Positions 40,141 to 48,729 of a stretch of 64,000 nt of DNA are shown piece by piece. The notes beneath the pieces were generated by a model that saw only the letters and a program-made list of their open reading frames with translations, did not search any database and was not told where the DNA came from. Every line of letters begins with the position of its first letter. Positions within the stretch are counted from its first letter, which is position 1. The position numbers were made by a program, and so were the translations under genes. Origin of the DNA: an uncultured bacterium (GTDB lineage Bacteria; Verrucomicrobiota; Lentisphaeria; Victivallales; UBA1829); the NCBI GenBank assembly GCA_900549415.1, contig URNX01000010.1:1-64000 (forward strand). The letters run 5' to 3'.

Positions 40141-40425
40141 ATGTCCAAAGCTTTTGAAACCATTCGTAATATTCTCGTAACCGAGAAGAGCGCGGTTCTG
40201 AAAGAAGCCAACCAGTACGCTTTCAAGGTGGCTCCCAAGGCAACCAAACTTGAGGTCGCCGACGCGATCGAGGAAATCTATCCCGGCGTGAAGGTGAAAT
40301 CCGTCAACATCATGACCTGCAAAGGCAAGATGAAACGTTCCGGCAGATCCCCCATTCCGGGCAAGCGCCCCGACTGGAAGAAGGCCGTCGTTTCCCTCGC
40401 CGAAGGCTCGATCGACCTCGCGTAA
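40141..40425 (+). CDS. rplW: 50S ribosomal protein L23
   Basis: The 94-aa L23 lines the exit tunnel and docks trigger factor and SRP. It has ILVTEKSAVLKEANQYAFKV, then DAIEEIYPGVKVKSVNIMTC, and RPDWKKAVVSLAEG. It follows rplD by 19 bp. Confidence 0.96.
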   Translation: MSKAFETIRNILVTEKSAVLKEANQYAFKVAPKATKLEVADAIEEIYPGVKVKSVNIMTCKGKMKRSGRSPIPGKRPDWKKAVVSLAEGSIDLA

Positions 40426-40436
40426 GGAGTTAACAC

Positions 40437-41264
40437 ATGCCTACAAAATCTTTTAATCCGATTACCAAGAGCCGCAGATACATCACGGTTCTGGATTATT
40501 CCGAACTGACGCGCACCACGCCGCAGAAGAGCCTTACCAAAGGCAAAAAGTCCACCGGCGGACGTAACAGCGCGGGCAGAATCACCACCCGCTTCCGCGG
40601 TAACGGCAACAAGCGCCGCTACAGAATGATCGACTTCAAGCGCACCAAAGACGGTGTGCCTGCAGTCGTTCAGCAGATTGAGTACGATCCGAACCGCTCC
40701 GCATTCATCGCTCTTCTGGCGTATGCGGACGGCGAGAAGAGCTATATTCTCGCTCCGGAAGGTCTGACGGTCGGTCAGACGGTTGTTTCCGGCGAACAGG
40801 CGGAAATCAAGCCGGGCAACGCCATGGCTCTCCGCAACATCCCGGTCGGTCTTGAAATCCACTGCATCGAGTTTGTCCCCGGACGCGGCGCCAAGATGGT
40901 CCGTTCCGCCGGACAGGTTGCGCTGCTCCGTTCCAAAGACGGCGACTACGCGCAGGTCAAGCTCCCCAGCGGTGAAGTCCGTCTCGTCAATCTCGCCTGC
41001 AAAGCGACGATCGGCAAGGTCGGCAACGGCGACCACATGAACGTCTCTCTCGGCAAGGCCGGCAAGAAGCGTTACCTCGGCAAGAGACCGCACGTCCGCG
41101 GACTTGCGATGAACCCGGTCGACCATCCGATGGGCGGCGGTGAAGGCAGAACAAGCGGCGGCGGTCATCCCGTTTCGCCCTGGGGTCAGCTTGCCAAAGG
41201 CAAGAAGACACGCTGCCCGAGAAAGAACAGCAAACGCTTCATCGTTGAACGGAGGAAGAAATAA
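40437..41264 (+). CDS. rplB: 50S ribosomal protein L2
   Basis: The 275-aa L2 has KSFNPITKSRRYITVLDYSE, GRNSAGRITTRFRGNGNKRR, and the C-terminal peptidyl-transferase-associated block RGLAMNPVDHPMGGGEGRTS followed by GGGHPVSPWGQ. The start follows TAAGGAG. Its stop shares one base with the rpsS start (TAATG). Confidence 0.97.
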   Translation: MPTKSFNPITKSRRYITVLDYSELTRTTPQKSLTKGKKSTGGRNSAGRITTRFRGNGNKRRYRMIDFKRTKDGVPAVVQQIEYDPNRSAFIALLAYADGEKSYILAPEGLTVGQTVVSGEQAEIKPGNAMALRNIPVGLEIHCIEFVPGRGAKMVRSAGQVALLRSKDGDYAQVKLPSGEVRLVNLACKATIGKVGNGDHMNVSLGKAGKKRYLGKRPHVRGLAMNPVDHPMGGGEGRTSGGGHPVSPWGQLAKGKKTRCPRKNSKRFIVERRKK

Positions 41265-41539
41265 TGCCCAGATCTATCAAAAAAGGTCCCTTCGTGGACT
41301 ATTACCTGATCGAGAAGATCGAGAAAATGGACAAATCCGGCAAGAAGGCCCCGATCAAGACCTGGTCCCGTCGTTCGATGGTGATTCCGGATTTTGTCGG
41401 ACATACCTTCAATGTGCATAACGGCAAGTCCTTTGTTTCCGTGTTCGTCACGGAAAATATGGTTGGACACAGACTCGGCGAGTTTGCTCCCACCCGTACA
41501 TTCAAAGGTCACGGCGTTGTCAGCGGCAAGACTGTCTGA
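41264..41539 (+). CDS. rpsS: 30S ribosomal protein S19
   Basis: The 91-aa S19 has MPRSIKKGPFVDYYLIEKIE, TWSRRSMVIPDFVGHTFNVH and MVGHRLGEFAPTRTFKGHG. In most bacteria rplV, rpsC, rplP and further genes follow at once. Here a strong terminator comes 18 bp after the stop and the next gene is dxs, so the S10 cluster ends with S19. Confidence 0.97.
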   Translation: MPRSIKKGPFVDYYLIEKIEKMDKSGKKAPIKTWSRRSMVIPDFVGHTFNVHNGKSFVSVFVTENMVGHRLGEFAPTRTFKGHGVVSGKTV

Positions 41540-41557
41540 TGATCTCTTACTGATCGG

Positions 41558-41593
41558 AAAAACCGGTTCCTCTCGGGGAGCCGGTTTTTTTTT
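41558..41593 (+). terminator. Intrinsic terminator of the ribosomal protein operon
   Basis: AAAAACCGGTTCC (41558-41570) and GGAGCCGGTTTTT (41577-41589) form a 13-bp stem with one U-G pair and a 6-nt loop, followed by T residues to 41593. Confidence 0.93.
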
Positions 41594-41667
41594 CACTTTC
41601 TCCGAAAACGATTTGAAACACTCATTTTTTGTGATAAATTTATGAGTTTTACCGAGAGGGATTGAGA

Positions 41668-43536
41668 ATGAGTGCCTTATTAGACCGCGTGAACGGTCCG
41701 CAAGATATAAAAAATATGTCGCAGGCGGAGCTCCTGCAGCTCTGTGATGAGCTCCGCAGCAATATCATTTCCGTTGTTTCCAGAAACGGCGGACACCTCG
41801 CGCCCAATCTCGGAGTGATTGAACTGACGGTTGCGCTTCACCGAGTCTTCAACAGCCCGGAGGATAAGATCATCTGGGACGTGGGGCATCAGTCCTATTC
41901 CCACAAGATTCTTACCGGACGGTTCAAACGTTTCCCGACGATCCGCCAGTACGGAGGACTTTCCGGATTCCAGCAGCCCGTGGAGTCGGAGCATGATGCG
42001 TTCGTTACCGGTCATGCGGGAGTCGCGCTCTCTTCGGCGATGGGGCTGGCCGCGGCAAATGAGGCGGAAGGACGCAAGGACGCCAAAGTCGTTGCGGTCG
42101 TCGGCGACGGCGCGCTCGGAAACGGTGTTTCCCTGGAGGCACTCAACAATATCCGCGAGCTCAAACGGAATCTGATTCTGGTTATCAATGACAATAAAAT
42201 GTCGATTTCAAAAAGCGTGGGAACGATTTCCACGCACCTGACGCGGATCATCACGGGACGCGGTTACAATCATTTCAAATCTTATGTCAAATACGTCCTC
42301 CGCAAACTGCCGTTCGGTTCGGCTGTGATTCATTTCATCAGCCGCGTGGAAGAGCTGACAAAACATCTGCTTGTTTCGAGCGTGTTTTTCGAAGAGATGG
42401 GGTTCAAGTACGTGGGGCCGATCGACGGACATGATTTGCCCTCCCTTATCAGCCACTTCGAGAAGATTCGCGAGATTACGGCGCGTCCGATTGCTGTTCA
42501 TGTGATCACGGAAAAGGGACATGGTTGCAAGTATGCGATCTCCTCGCCGGAGAAGTTTCACGGGGTTCCCGCGTTCGATCCGGTGACGGGCGAACTGAAG
42601 GCCGGGCCGAAAAGCACCTATTCATTCTCCGCCGCGTTCGGCGATTCGCTGATTGCCCTGGCGGAGAAACACCCGGAGGTCGTTGCTCTGACCGCCGCCA
42701 TGTCGAGCGGAACGGGGCTTTCCAAATTTGCGAAACAGTTCCGCGACCGCTTTTATGACGTCGGAATCGCGGAAGAGCATTGCGTCGCTTTTGCGGGGGG
42801 GCTCGCCGCAGGCGGGTTGCGGCCAGTCGTCGCGATCTATTCCACGTTCCTGCAACGCGCGCTCGACTGCGTGTTTCATGACATCTGTCTCCAGAACCGT
42901 CCGGTGATCTTCGGCGTTGACCGGGCGGGGGCGGTGGAGGATGGACCGACGCATCACGGAATCTACGACTTGCCGTTCCTGCTCGGAATGCCGGGACTTG
43001 CGATCCTCTGTCCGCGCGATGCAACTGAACTGCGTGAGATGCTGTTTGCCGCATACGAGCACAATGCGCCTGTCATGCTCCGCTATCCGCGCTCCGATGC
43101 ATCGGATATTGAGGTTCCGCGCGCACCGTTCGTCTGGGGAAGGGCGGAAGTCGTGGCGGAGGGAACGGAAGTTTCCATCTGGTCGGACGGGCGTGAACTG
43201 CTGACCGCACTTGCTTCCGCCGCGCTTTTGCGGGCGAAAGGGGTGAGCGCGGCGGTCGTCAACACGCGCTTTCTGAAACCGTTCGATTCGGAGCTGCTTC
43301 TGCATGAGGCGGAAAACAAACTGCTGGTGACGATCGAGGACAGTCAGCATTCGGGCGGGCTCGGACGGATTGTCAATGATCTGCTGGTCGGGAACCCGAA
43401 CAAGGGCGTGCTTCATTTCAGCTGGCCGAAGGGGATCCTGCCGCATGGATCCGTGCGGATTCTGCGTGAAAACAACGGGATGCTGCCGGAAAGCATTGCT
43501 TCCGCAGTTCTGAAAAAACTCGGGCGGGACGCATGA
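41668..43536 (+). CDS. dxs: 1-deoxy-D-xylulose-5-phosphate synthase
   Basis: Dxs condenses pyruvate and glyceraldehyde 3-phosphate in the non-mevalonate isoprenoid pathway, using thiamine diphosphate. The 622-aa protein has NGGHLAPNLGVIELTVALHR, WDVGHQSYSHKILTGR, the ThDP motif GDGALGNG then NDNKMSIS, KGHGCKYA, and the transketolase-type central domain (GIAEEHCVAFAGGLAAGGLR). The ATG at 41668 follows GAGAGGG by seven bases; an upstream in-frame TTG is less likely. It overlaps the next gene by four bases (ATGA). The Gly-Asn in the ThDP motif (usually T-G-G) is a small deviation. Confidence 0.95.
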   Translation: MSALLDRVNGPQDIKNMSQAELLQLCDELRSNIISVVSRNGGHLAPNLGVIELTVALHRVFNSPEDKIIWDVGHQSYSHKILTGRFKRFPTIRQYGGLSGFQQPVESEHDAFVTGHAGVALSSAMGLAAANEAEGRKDAKVVAVVGDGALGNGVSLEALNNIRELKRNLILVINDNKMSISKSVGTISTHLTRIITGRGYNHFKSYVKYVLRKLPFGSAVIHFISRVEELTKHLLVSSVFFEEMGFKYVGPIDGHDLPSLISHFEKIREITARPIAVHVITEKGHGCKYAISSPEKFHGVPAFDPVTGELKAGPKSTYSFSAAFGDSLIALAEKHPEVVALTAAMSSGTGLSKFAKQFRDRFYDVGIAEEHCVAFAGGLAAGGLRPVVAIYSTFLQRALDCVFHDICLQNRPVIFGVDRAGAVEDGPTHHGIYDLPFLLGMPGLAILCPRDATELREMLFAAYEHNAPVMLRYPRSDASDIEVPRAPFVWGRAEVVAEGTEVSIWSDGRELLTALASAALLRAKGVSAAVVNTRFLKPFDSELLLHEAENKLLVTIEDSQHSGGLGRIVNDLLVGNPNKGVLHFSWPKGILPHGSVRILRENNGMLPESIASAVLKKLGRDA

Positions 43537-45461
43537 AGAACGGAGCGGCGGTTTTTCTGATTCTTTCCGGCGCGGCCGCGGCGCTGCTTTCATCATTTGT
43601 TTTTCTTTATTTCAATATGATCGGACTGGAACCGGCGTTTTTCAAAACGTTCTACACCGATCTGGTTCCCTCCGCGGCAATTGCTCCGCTGGCTCTGCTT
43701 TCGCTTCTCGCGGGATTCATTGTTCAGCGCAAGACGGAGGAGAAAGCTCCGGCGGTTGCACGTGCGGTGATGCCTGCGTGGCTGCTGTTCCCGCTTCTGC
43801 CGTTTCCGTGCTTTTTCAGCGTGACGGCATTTATTTTCATCGCGATGATTGTGACGTGGCGGATTGCGCAGGTCTGCGGCTGGCATTTTTCGGCATGGAA
43901 GCGGACTCCGACACTGCTTGTGCTTGCGGCCGGAACGCTGACGGGGCTCGCGTGGGGAATCTACATGCAGAACGAATCGTTCAACCGTCTGTGGTTCACT
44001 TACACCGACTGGACGGAGTATTACGAGGGATACCTGCGACTGCGGCATTCGCTCGGCAGACCGCTGATGTTCCTCTACAATGCGGGGCATTTCAATCCGC
44101 TCCCGAACATTCTGATCACTCCGTTCGTGGCACTGTTTCCGGATCCGCGGACTCTGTTCGTCCTGAATTCGATCTTTATCTATGTTCTGATTCCGATGTG
44201 GTACTGGCTGGCGCGGACGCTTGGATTCGGACGCTGTCCGGCGGTTCTGACGGCCCTGGCGCTGATGCTTCACTTTACTGTTCCGAATCTGAACCTGTCG
44301 CTCTTCTACGGGTTTCATCCGATTGTGATGTTTCCGGCGCTGCTTGCGGCGTTTTACTGTTTCTACCGCAAGGGGAACCGAACCGGCGCTGGCGTTTGCT
44401 TTGTACTGATTCTGCTTTTGCAGGAGACTACGGCGGTGTTCTGGTTCGGCTGGGGAATTTACCTGATTCTGAAACGGCGGTACTGGCAGGGGGTGCTGCT
44501 TGCGGTGTTTTCGTGCGCATGGTTCGCGTTTACGGTGAAGGTGATCTGCCCGGCGGTGAAACGGATTCTTTACGACATGCCGGAATCATGGAACAGCAAT
44601 TATGTGCAGACTTTCCATTATGCAGAGCTTGGCGGATCGATTACAGACATTCTGCTTGCTCCGTTTGTGCGGACAGTTCCGTTTCTGGAGAAGCTCTGCA
44701 ATCCGCTGAACTTTGCGTTTGCGGGAGTGATTCTGCTGGCGTTTTTCCCTCTGGCAACTGCGGCGCCGCGTCTGCTTGCGGCGTCCCTGCCGCTGCTGCT
44801 TGGAATTTTTATGATGGGCGGGGCGGATGCTCTGAATATTTCAATGTGGTATCAGACGGAAATTTTTGCGATTCTGGCGGTTGCGAGCGCGGCGGGGTAT
44901 CTGAGTTTCCGGCGGAACGGGAATGTCTGCATGGTTCCGTTTGCGGTCGGAATTCCGAGGTATTCAAGGCGCAGACGTGCGACTGCGGCGGTGTTTGCTG
45001 TGCTTGCGGGGATGGTGCTGTGCGGCGTGTTTTTCGGCAGACTTCCGGTCGGAAAGTATGCGTTCAGCCGGATTCAGGAGCGCCCGGACTGCTCGGAACT
45101 GATTGCGGAAATCAAATCGAAAATGCCGCCGGATGCGTTTGTTCTGACGAACAAGCAGATGCAGATTCATTTTATCGGGCGTTCGGGGAACATCATGGAT
45201 GCGGCGGAGCCGTTCCGGGCGGATTACGTGCTGACATATCTGGATGACCTGCATGTGGATTTTGAGAAGAACCGCGCTCTGTATGAACGGATGAAGCTTG
45301 AGCCCGGCTATGAAACGGTTTTGTCCCATGAGGTTCGCGGCTGCAATCTGATTCTGTACCGGAAGAAGTTAGAGGCAATTTTTGAATTCCGGCAGTTGTA
45401 TTTTCTGAAATCCGGTGTATATTTCCGGTTGAAAAAATTCCGTTTTACACACCTACATTAA
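43533..45461 (+). CDS. DUF2079 membrane protein
   Basis: This is a 642-aa polytopic membrane protein resembling the DUF2079 family, which has a glycosyltransferase-C-like topology and no established function. Visible family blocks are YTDWTEYYEGYLRLRHSLGR, AGHFNPLPNILITPFVALFP, FYGFHPIVMFPALLAAFYCF and the LLLQETTAVFWFGWG helix. About 12 membrane segments are followed by a soluble tail (residues about 510-640). It is coupled to dxs by an ATGA overlap, so an isoprenoid- or lipid-linked substrate is conceivable. The downstream pair has its own promoter inside the end of this gene. Confidence 0.75.
   Translation: MKNGAAVFLILSGAAAALLSSFVFLYFNMIGLEPAFFKTFYTDLVPSAAIAPLALLSLLAGFIVQRKTEEKAPAVARAVMPAWLLFPLLPFPCFFSVTAFIFIAMIVTWRIAQVCGWHFSAWKRTPTLLVLAAGTLTGLAWGIYMQNESFNRLWFTYTDWTEYYEGYLRLRHSLGRPLMFLYNAGHFNPLPNILITPFVALFPDPRTLFVLNSIFIYVLIPMWYWLARTLGFGRCPAVLTALALMLHFTVPNLNLSLFYGFHPIVMFPALLAAFYCFYRKGNRTGAGVCFVLILLLQETTAVFWFGWGIYLILKRRYWQGVLLAVFSCAWFAFTVKVICPAVKRILYDMPESWNSNYVQTFHYAELGGSITDILLAPFVRTVPFLEKLCNPLNFAFAGVILLAFFPLATAAPRLLAASLPLLLGIFMMGGADALNISMWYQTEIFAILAVASAAGYLSFRRNGNVCMVPFAVGIPRYSRRRRATAAVFAVLAGMVLCGVFFGRLPVGKYAFSRIQERPDCSELIAEIKSKMPPDAFVLTNKQMQIHFIGRSGNIMDAAEPFRADYVLTYLDDLHVDFEKNRALYERMKLEPGYETVLSHEVRGCNLILYRKKLEAIFEFRQLYFLKSGVYFRLKKFRFTHLH
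45396..45423 (+). promoter_or_regulatory. Promoter for the NifU-like/GGGtGRT pair
   Basis: TTGTAT (45396-45401), a 16-bp spacer and TATATT (45418-45423) lie inside the end of the DUF2079 gene, 48 bp before the next start, which has a strong TAAGGAGG site. Confidence 0.5.
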
Positions 45462-45471
45462 GGAGGAAAAA

Positions 45472-46182
45472 ATGCAGTTTACTCACGAAGTCGAGCAGAT
45501 GTGCTGTGTCGCGAAGGGTCCGAAGAACCCGCCGGCGCCGATTCCGCAGGAAGGCGGATGGACCCACGTCAAAGAAGTCAACCAGATCTCCGGTCTCACC
45601 CACGGTGTGGGCTGGTGCGCACCGCAGCAGGGCGCATGCAAACTTACGCTGAACGTCAAGGACGGCATCATTCAGGAAGCTCTGGTCGAGACGATCGGCT
45701 GCTCCGGCATGACGCATTCCGCGGCTATGGCGGCAGAAATTCTTCCGGGCAAGACGATTCTCGAAGCCCTGAACACCGACCTTGTCTGCGACGCGATCAA
45801 CACCGCGATGCGCGAACTCTTCCTCCAGATCGTTTATGGACGCACCCAGACAGCGTTCTCCGAAGGCGGACTTCCGATCGGAGCCGGACTCGAAGACCTC
45901 AAGCAGCTCCGTTCCATCACCGGAACGATGTACAGCACCGCTGAAAAGGGCGTCCGCTATCTCGAAATGGCGGAAGGCTATGTCACCGGTCTCGCACTCG
46001 ACGACGAAAGCAAGGTCATCGGCTACCAGTTCGTCAACCTCGGCAAGATGATGGAATTCGTCAACAAGTCCACCCCGGAAGATCTGGAAAAGATGAATGT
46101 CAAAGACTTCGTCGCGAAGTTCCAGAAGACCTACGGCCGCTTCGCCGACGCCGCCAAAGTCATCAACCCGCGCAAAGCATAA
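45472..46182 (+). CDS. NifU/IscU-like iron-sulfur scaffold protein paired with GGGtGRT
   Basis: The 236-aa cytoplasmic protein resembles an IscU-type scaffold in its first third: GWCAPQQGACKLTLNVKDGI then ALVETIGCSGMTHSAAMAAE, corresponding to the first two cluster-ligand cysteines. The helix that in IscU carries the third cysteine instead reads GGLPIGAGLEDLKQL, with no Cys. An extra N-terminal MCC (Cys11-Cys12) and a C-terminal extension of about 90 residues are also present. It lies 12 bp before the GGGtGRT gene, an arrangement I recall as recurrent in anaerobes. A role in cluster or metal handling for its partner is inferred; the process is unknown. Confidence 0.8.
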   Translation: MQFTHEVEQMCCVAKGPKNPPAPIPQEGGWTHVKEVNQISGLTHGVGWCAPQQGACKLTLNVKDGIIQEALVETIGCSGMTHSAAMAAEILPGKTILEALNTDLVCDAINTAMRELFLQIVYGRTQTAFSEGGLPIGAGLEDLKQLRSITGTMYSTAEKGVRYLEMAEGYVTGLALDDESKVIGYQFVNLGKMMEFVNKSTPEDLEKMNVKDFVAKFQKTYGRFADAAKVINPRKA

Positions 46183-46194
46183 GGAGTCGTTACC

Positions 46195-47196
46195 ATGGCA
46201 CTGTTTGAAAGCTATGAACGCCGCATCAATCAGATCAACAAATTTCTGAACGACAACGGCATTGCTTCCATCGAGGAAGCGGAAAAGATCTGCAAGGCGA
46301 AAGGTCTCGACATCTATCAGCGCGTCAAAGACATCCAGCCGATCTGCTTTGAGAACGCCTGCTGGGCATACCTCGTCGGCGCGGCTGTCGCAATCAAGCG
46401 CGGCCAGACCGTCGCTTCCGAAATCGCGAAGACCCTCGGCGAAGGTCTCCAGTCCTTCTGCATCCCCGGCTCCGTCGCGGATGACCGCAAAGTCGGTCTC
46501 GGACACGGCAATCTCGCTTCCATGCTCCTCGAAGAAAAAACCAAATGCTTTGCGTTCTGCGCAGGTCACGAATCCTTCGCGGCCGCGGAAGGTGCGATTG
46601 GTCTCGCAAAGTCCGCAAACAAAGTCCGCAAGGAACCGCTCCGCGTTATCCTGAACGGTCTCGGCAAGGACGCTGCGGAAATCATCTCCCGCATCAACGG
46701 CTTCACGCATGTTGAAACCAGATTCGACTACAAGACCGGCAAGCTCAACGTCACCAAGGAGAAAGCTTACTCCAAGGGCGAACGCGCCGCCGTCCGCTGC
46801 TATGGCGCCGACGACGTCCGCGAAGGCGTTGCGATCATGTGGAAGGAAGATGTGGATATCGCGATTACCGGAAACTCCACGAACCCGACCCGCTTCCAGC
46901 ACCCGGTCATGGGTACCTACAAGAAAGAGCGTCTTGAGGCTGGCAAGCCCTTCTTCTCCGTTGCTTCCGGCGGCGGAACGGGACGTACCCTTCACCCGGA
47001 CAACATGGCTGCCGGCCCGGCCTCTTACGGCATGACCGACACCATGGGCAGAATGCACTCCGACGCTCAGTTCGCCGGATCCTCCTCCGTTCCGGCTCAC
47101 GTCGAAATGATGGGTCTGATCGGCATGGGCAACAACCCGATGGTCGGCGCTTCCGTCGACGTCGCCGTTGCTGTCGCCCAGGCGATGAAAGCGTAA
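46195..47196 (+). CDS. GGGtGRT protein, unknown function
   Basis: The 333-aa soluble protein contains the name-giving motif SVASGGGTGRTLHPDN followed by MAAGPASYGMTDTMGRMHSD and AQFAGSSSVPAHVEMMGLIG, typical of the GGGtGRT family. Other conserved-looking blocks are CAGHESFAAAEGAIGLAKSA and AITGNSTNPTRFQHPVMGTY. There is no signal peptide. It is coupled in an operon with the NifU-like scaffold and followed by a strong terminator. The glycine-rich motif might bind a nucleotide or phosphate. No function is established to my knowledge. Confidence 0.88.
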   Translation: MALFESYERRINQINKFLNDNGIASIEEAEKICKAKGLDIYQRVKDIQPICFENACWAYLVGAAVAIKRGQTVASEIAKTLGEGLQSFCIPGSVADDRKVGLGHGNLASMLLEEKTKCFAFCAGHESFAAAEGAIGLAKSANKVRKEPLRVILNGLGKDAAEIISRINGFTHVETRFDYKTGKLNVTKEKAYSKGERAAVRCYGADDVREGVAIMWKEDVDIAITGNSTNPTRFQHPVMGTYKKERLEAGKPFFSVASGGGTGRTLHPDNMAAGPASYGMTDTMGRMHSDAQFAGSSSVPAHVEMMGLIGMGNNPMVGASVDVAVAVAQAMKA

Positions 47197-47220
47197 TTCA
47201 CGCTTCTCATAAAGCATTCA

Positions 47221-47260
47221 AGCCGTCCGCGCAGATTTTCCGCGCGGACGGCTTTTTTTA
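47221..47260 (+). terminator. Intrinsic terminator after the GGGtGRT gene
   Basis: AGCCGTCCGCGC (47221-47232) and GCGCGGACGGCT (47242-47253) form a perfect 12-bp stem with a 9-nt loop, followed by a run of T. The convergent urtE stop lies 22 bases further on. Confidence 0.95.
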
Positions 47261-47281
47261 TTCGTTTTTTTGTGTTTGTGT

Positions 47282-47974
47282 TCAGACGGAGAGATAGCTT
47301 GTGATTTTCTCCACATCGAAGTTGCCGCGGGTATCCTCGCGGATAAAGCGTCCGGATTCAATGACATACATCTTGTCGGCAATGTCGATGGTGAAACTGA
47401 GCACCTGTTCGGAGACCACGATGGCAAGGTCTTTCGAGAGCTTGAGGTCGTTGATCTGCCGGGCTAGATCCTTGATGATCGACGGCTGAATGCCTTCTGT
47501 CGGCTCATCCAGAATCAGCACGCGCGGCTCGGCGACGAGGGCGCGGGCGATGGCAAGCTGCTGCTGTTGTCCGCCGGAGAGATTTCCGGCTTTTCTTCCG
47601 CGCATTTTGCAGAGAACATCAAAGATGCTGTAGACTTCGGTCCGGAGCTGGACCCAGTGCTCCTTGATGCGCAGGCCTGCGCGGATGTTTTCCTCGACCG
47701 TGAGGTTGGAGAAGACGTGGCGTCCCTGCGGAACAAAGGCGATGCCGTTTTCGACATGCCGGTAGCTTTCCAGAAAAGTGACGTCGGTTCCGTTGACCTC
47801 GACTTTTCCGGATTTCGGGGGAACCATGCCGATAAGACTCTTGAGCAGGGTTGATTTGCCCATGCCGTTGCGTCCCATAACGGCGACGATTTCGCGCGGC
47901 TTGACTTCAAAACTGACATCGTGGACGATATGGCTCTGCCCGTACGCCACATTCAGATTTTCCACTTTCAACAT
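47282..47974 (-). CDS. urtE: Urea/amide ABC transporter ATP-binding protein UrtE
   Basis: The 230-aa ATPase has Walker A GRNGMGKST, signature NLSGGQQQQLAIARAL, Walker B RVLILDEPTEG and the family segment GIQPSIIKDLARQI typical of UrtE. It powers the UrtBC permease. It is the last gene of the formamidase-urtABCDE operon, 17 bp after urtD. Confidence 0.93.
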   Translation of the reverse strand: MLKVENLNVAYGQSHIVHDVSFEVKPREIVAVMGRNGMGKSTLLKSLIGMVPPKSGKVEVNGTDVTFLESYRHVENGIAFVPQGRHVFSNLTVEENIRAGLRIKEHWVQLRTEVYSIFDVLCKMRGRKAGNLSGGQQQQLAIARALVAEPRVLILDEPTEGIQPSIIKDLARQINDLKLSKDLAIVVSEQVLSFTIDIADKMYVIESGRFIREDTRGNFDVEKITSYLSV

Positions 47975-47991
47975 GGGAGTTCTCCTTTCTC

Positions 47992-48729
47992 TCAGTGACC
48001 GAGATAAACGTCAATGACGGTTTTGTTGGTTTCAACGTCCTTCATGGAACCCTCTGCAATGACTTTGCCGTGATGCAGAACGGTGACGCGGTCGGCGATG
48101 GCGCGGACGAAGTTCATGTCATGTTCAATGACGAGAACCGAGCGTCGCTTGCGGATTTTGTCCAGCAGGAGCGCGGTCTGATGCCGTTCCTCAATGGTCA
48201 TTCCGGCGACTGGTTCATCGAGCAGAATGAGTTTCGGGTCGGCGATGAGGAGCATTCCGATCTCCAGCCACTGCTTCTGTCCGTGGCTCAGCAGTTCTCC
48301 GGGAGTGTCGAGCTTGTCGCCGAGCATGATTTCGTCGGCGACTTCGCGGATGCGGGCTTCGATCTCCGGAGTTTTCCGGAAGAGAATCGAGCCGAGCACG
48401 GTGCGTCCGGCGGGGTAGGAAACCTCCAGGTTTTCGCGCACGGTCAGCTCCGGATAGATGGACGGAGTCTGGAATTTGCGTCCGACTCCGGCCTTGACGA
48501 TATCCTGTTCCGCAAGCTTTGTGAGTTCAGTTCCTTCAAAGCGGATGCTTCCGGAGGTCGGCTTCGTCTTGCCGCAGATGAGGTCGAGAAGCGTGGTTTT
48601 GCCTGCGCCGTTGGGACCGATGACGACGTGGACCGTTCCGCGGGTGAGGTAGAAGGAGACGTCGTCCACGGCTTTGAATCCGTCAAACGAAACTGTGAGA
48701 CGTTCGACTTCGAGAGCAAAGTTGTTCAT
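47992..48729 (-). CDS. urtD: Urea/amide ABC transporter ATP-binding protein UrtD
   Basis: The 245-aa ATPase has Walker A GPNGAGKTT, the UrtD-type segment GVGRKFQTPSIYPELTVREN, signature ELLSHGQKQWLEIGMLL, and Walker B LILLDEPVAGMT. The start overlaps urtC by four bases. Confidence 0.93.
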   Translation of the reverse strand: MNNFALEVERLTVSFDGFKAVDDVSFYLTRGTVHVVIGPNGAGKTTLLDLICGKTKPTSGSIRFEGTELTKLAEQDIVKAGVGRKFQTPSIYPELTVRENLEVSYPAGRTVLGSILFRKTPEIEARIREVADEIMLGDKLDTPGELLSHGQKQWLEIGMLLIADPKLILLDEPVAGMTIEERHQTALLLDKIRKRRSVLVIEHDMNFVRAIADRVTVLHHGKVIAEGSMKDVETNKTVIDVYLGH

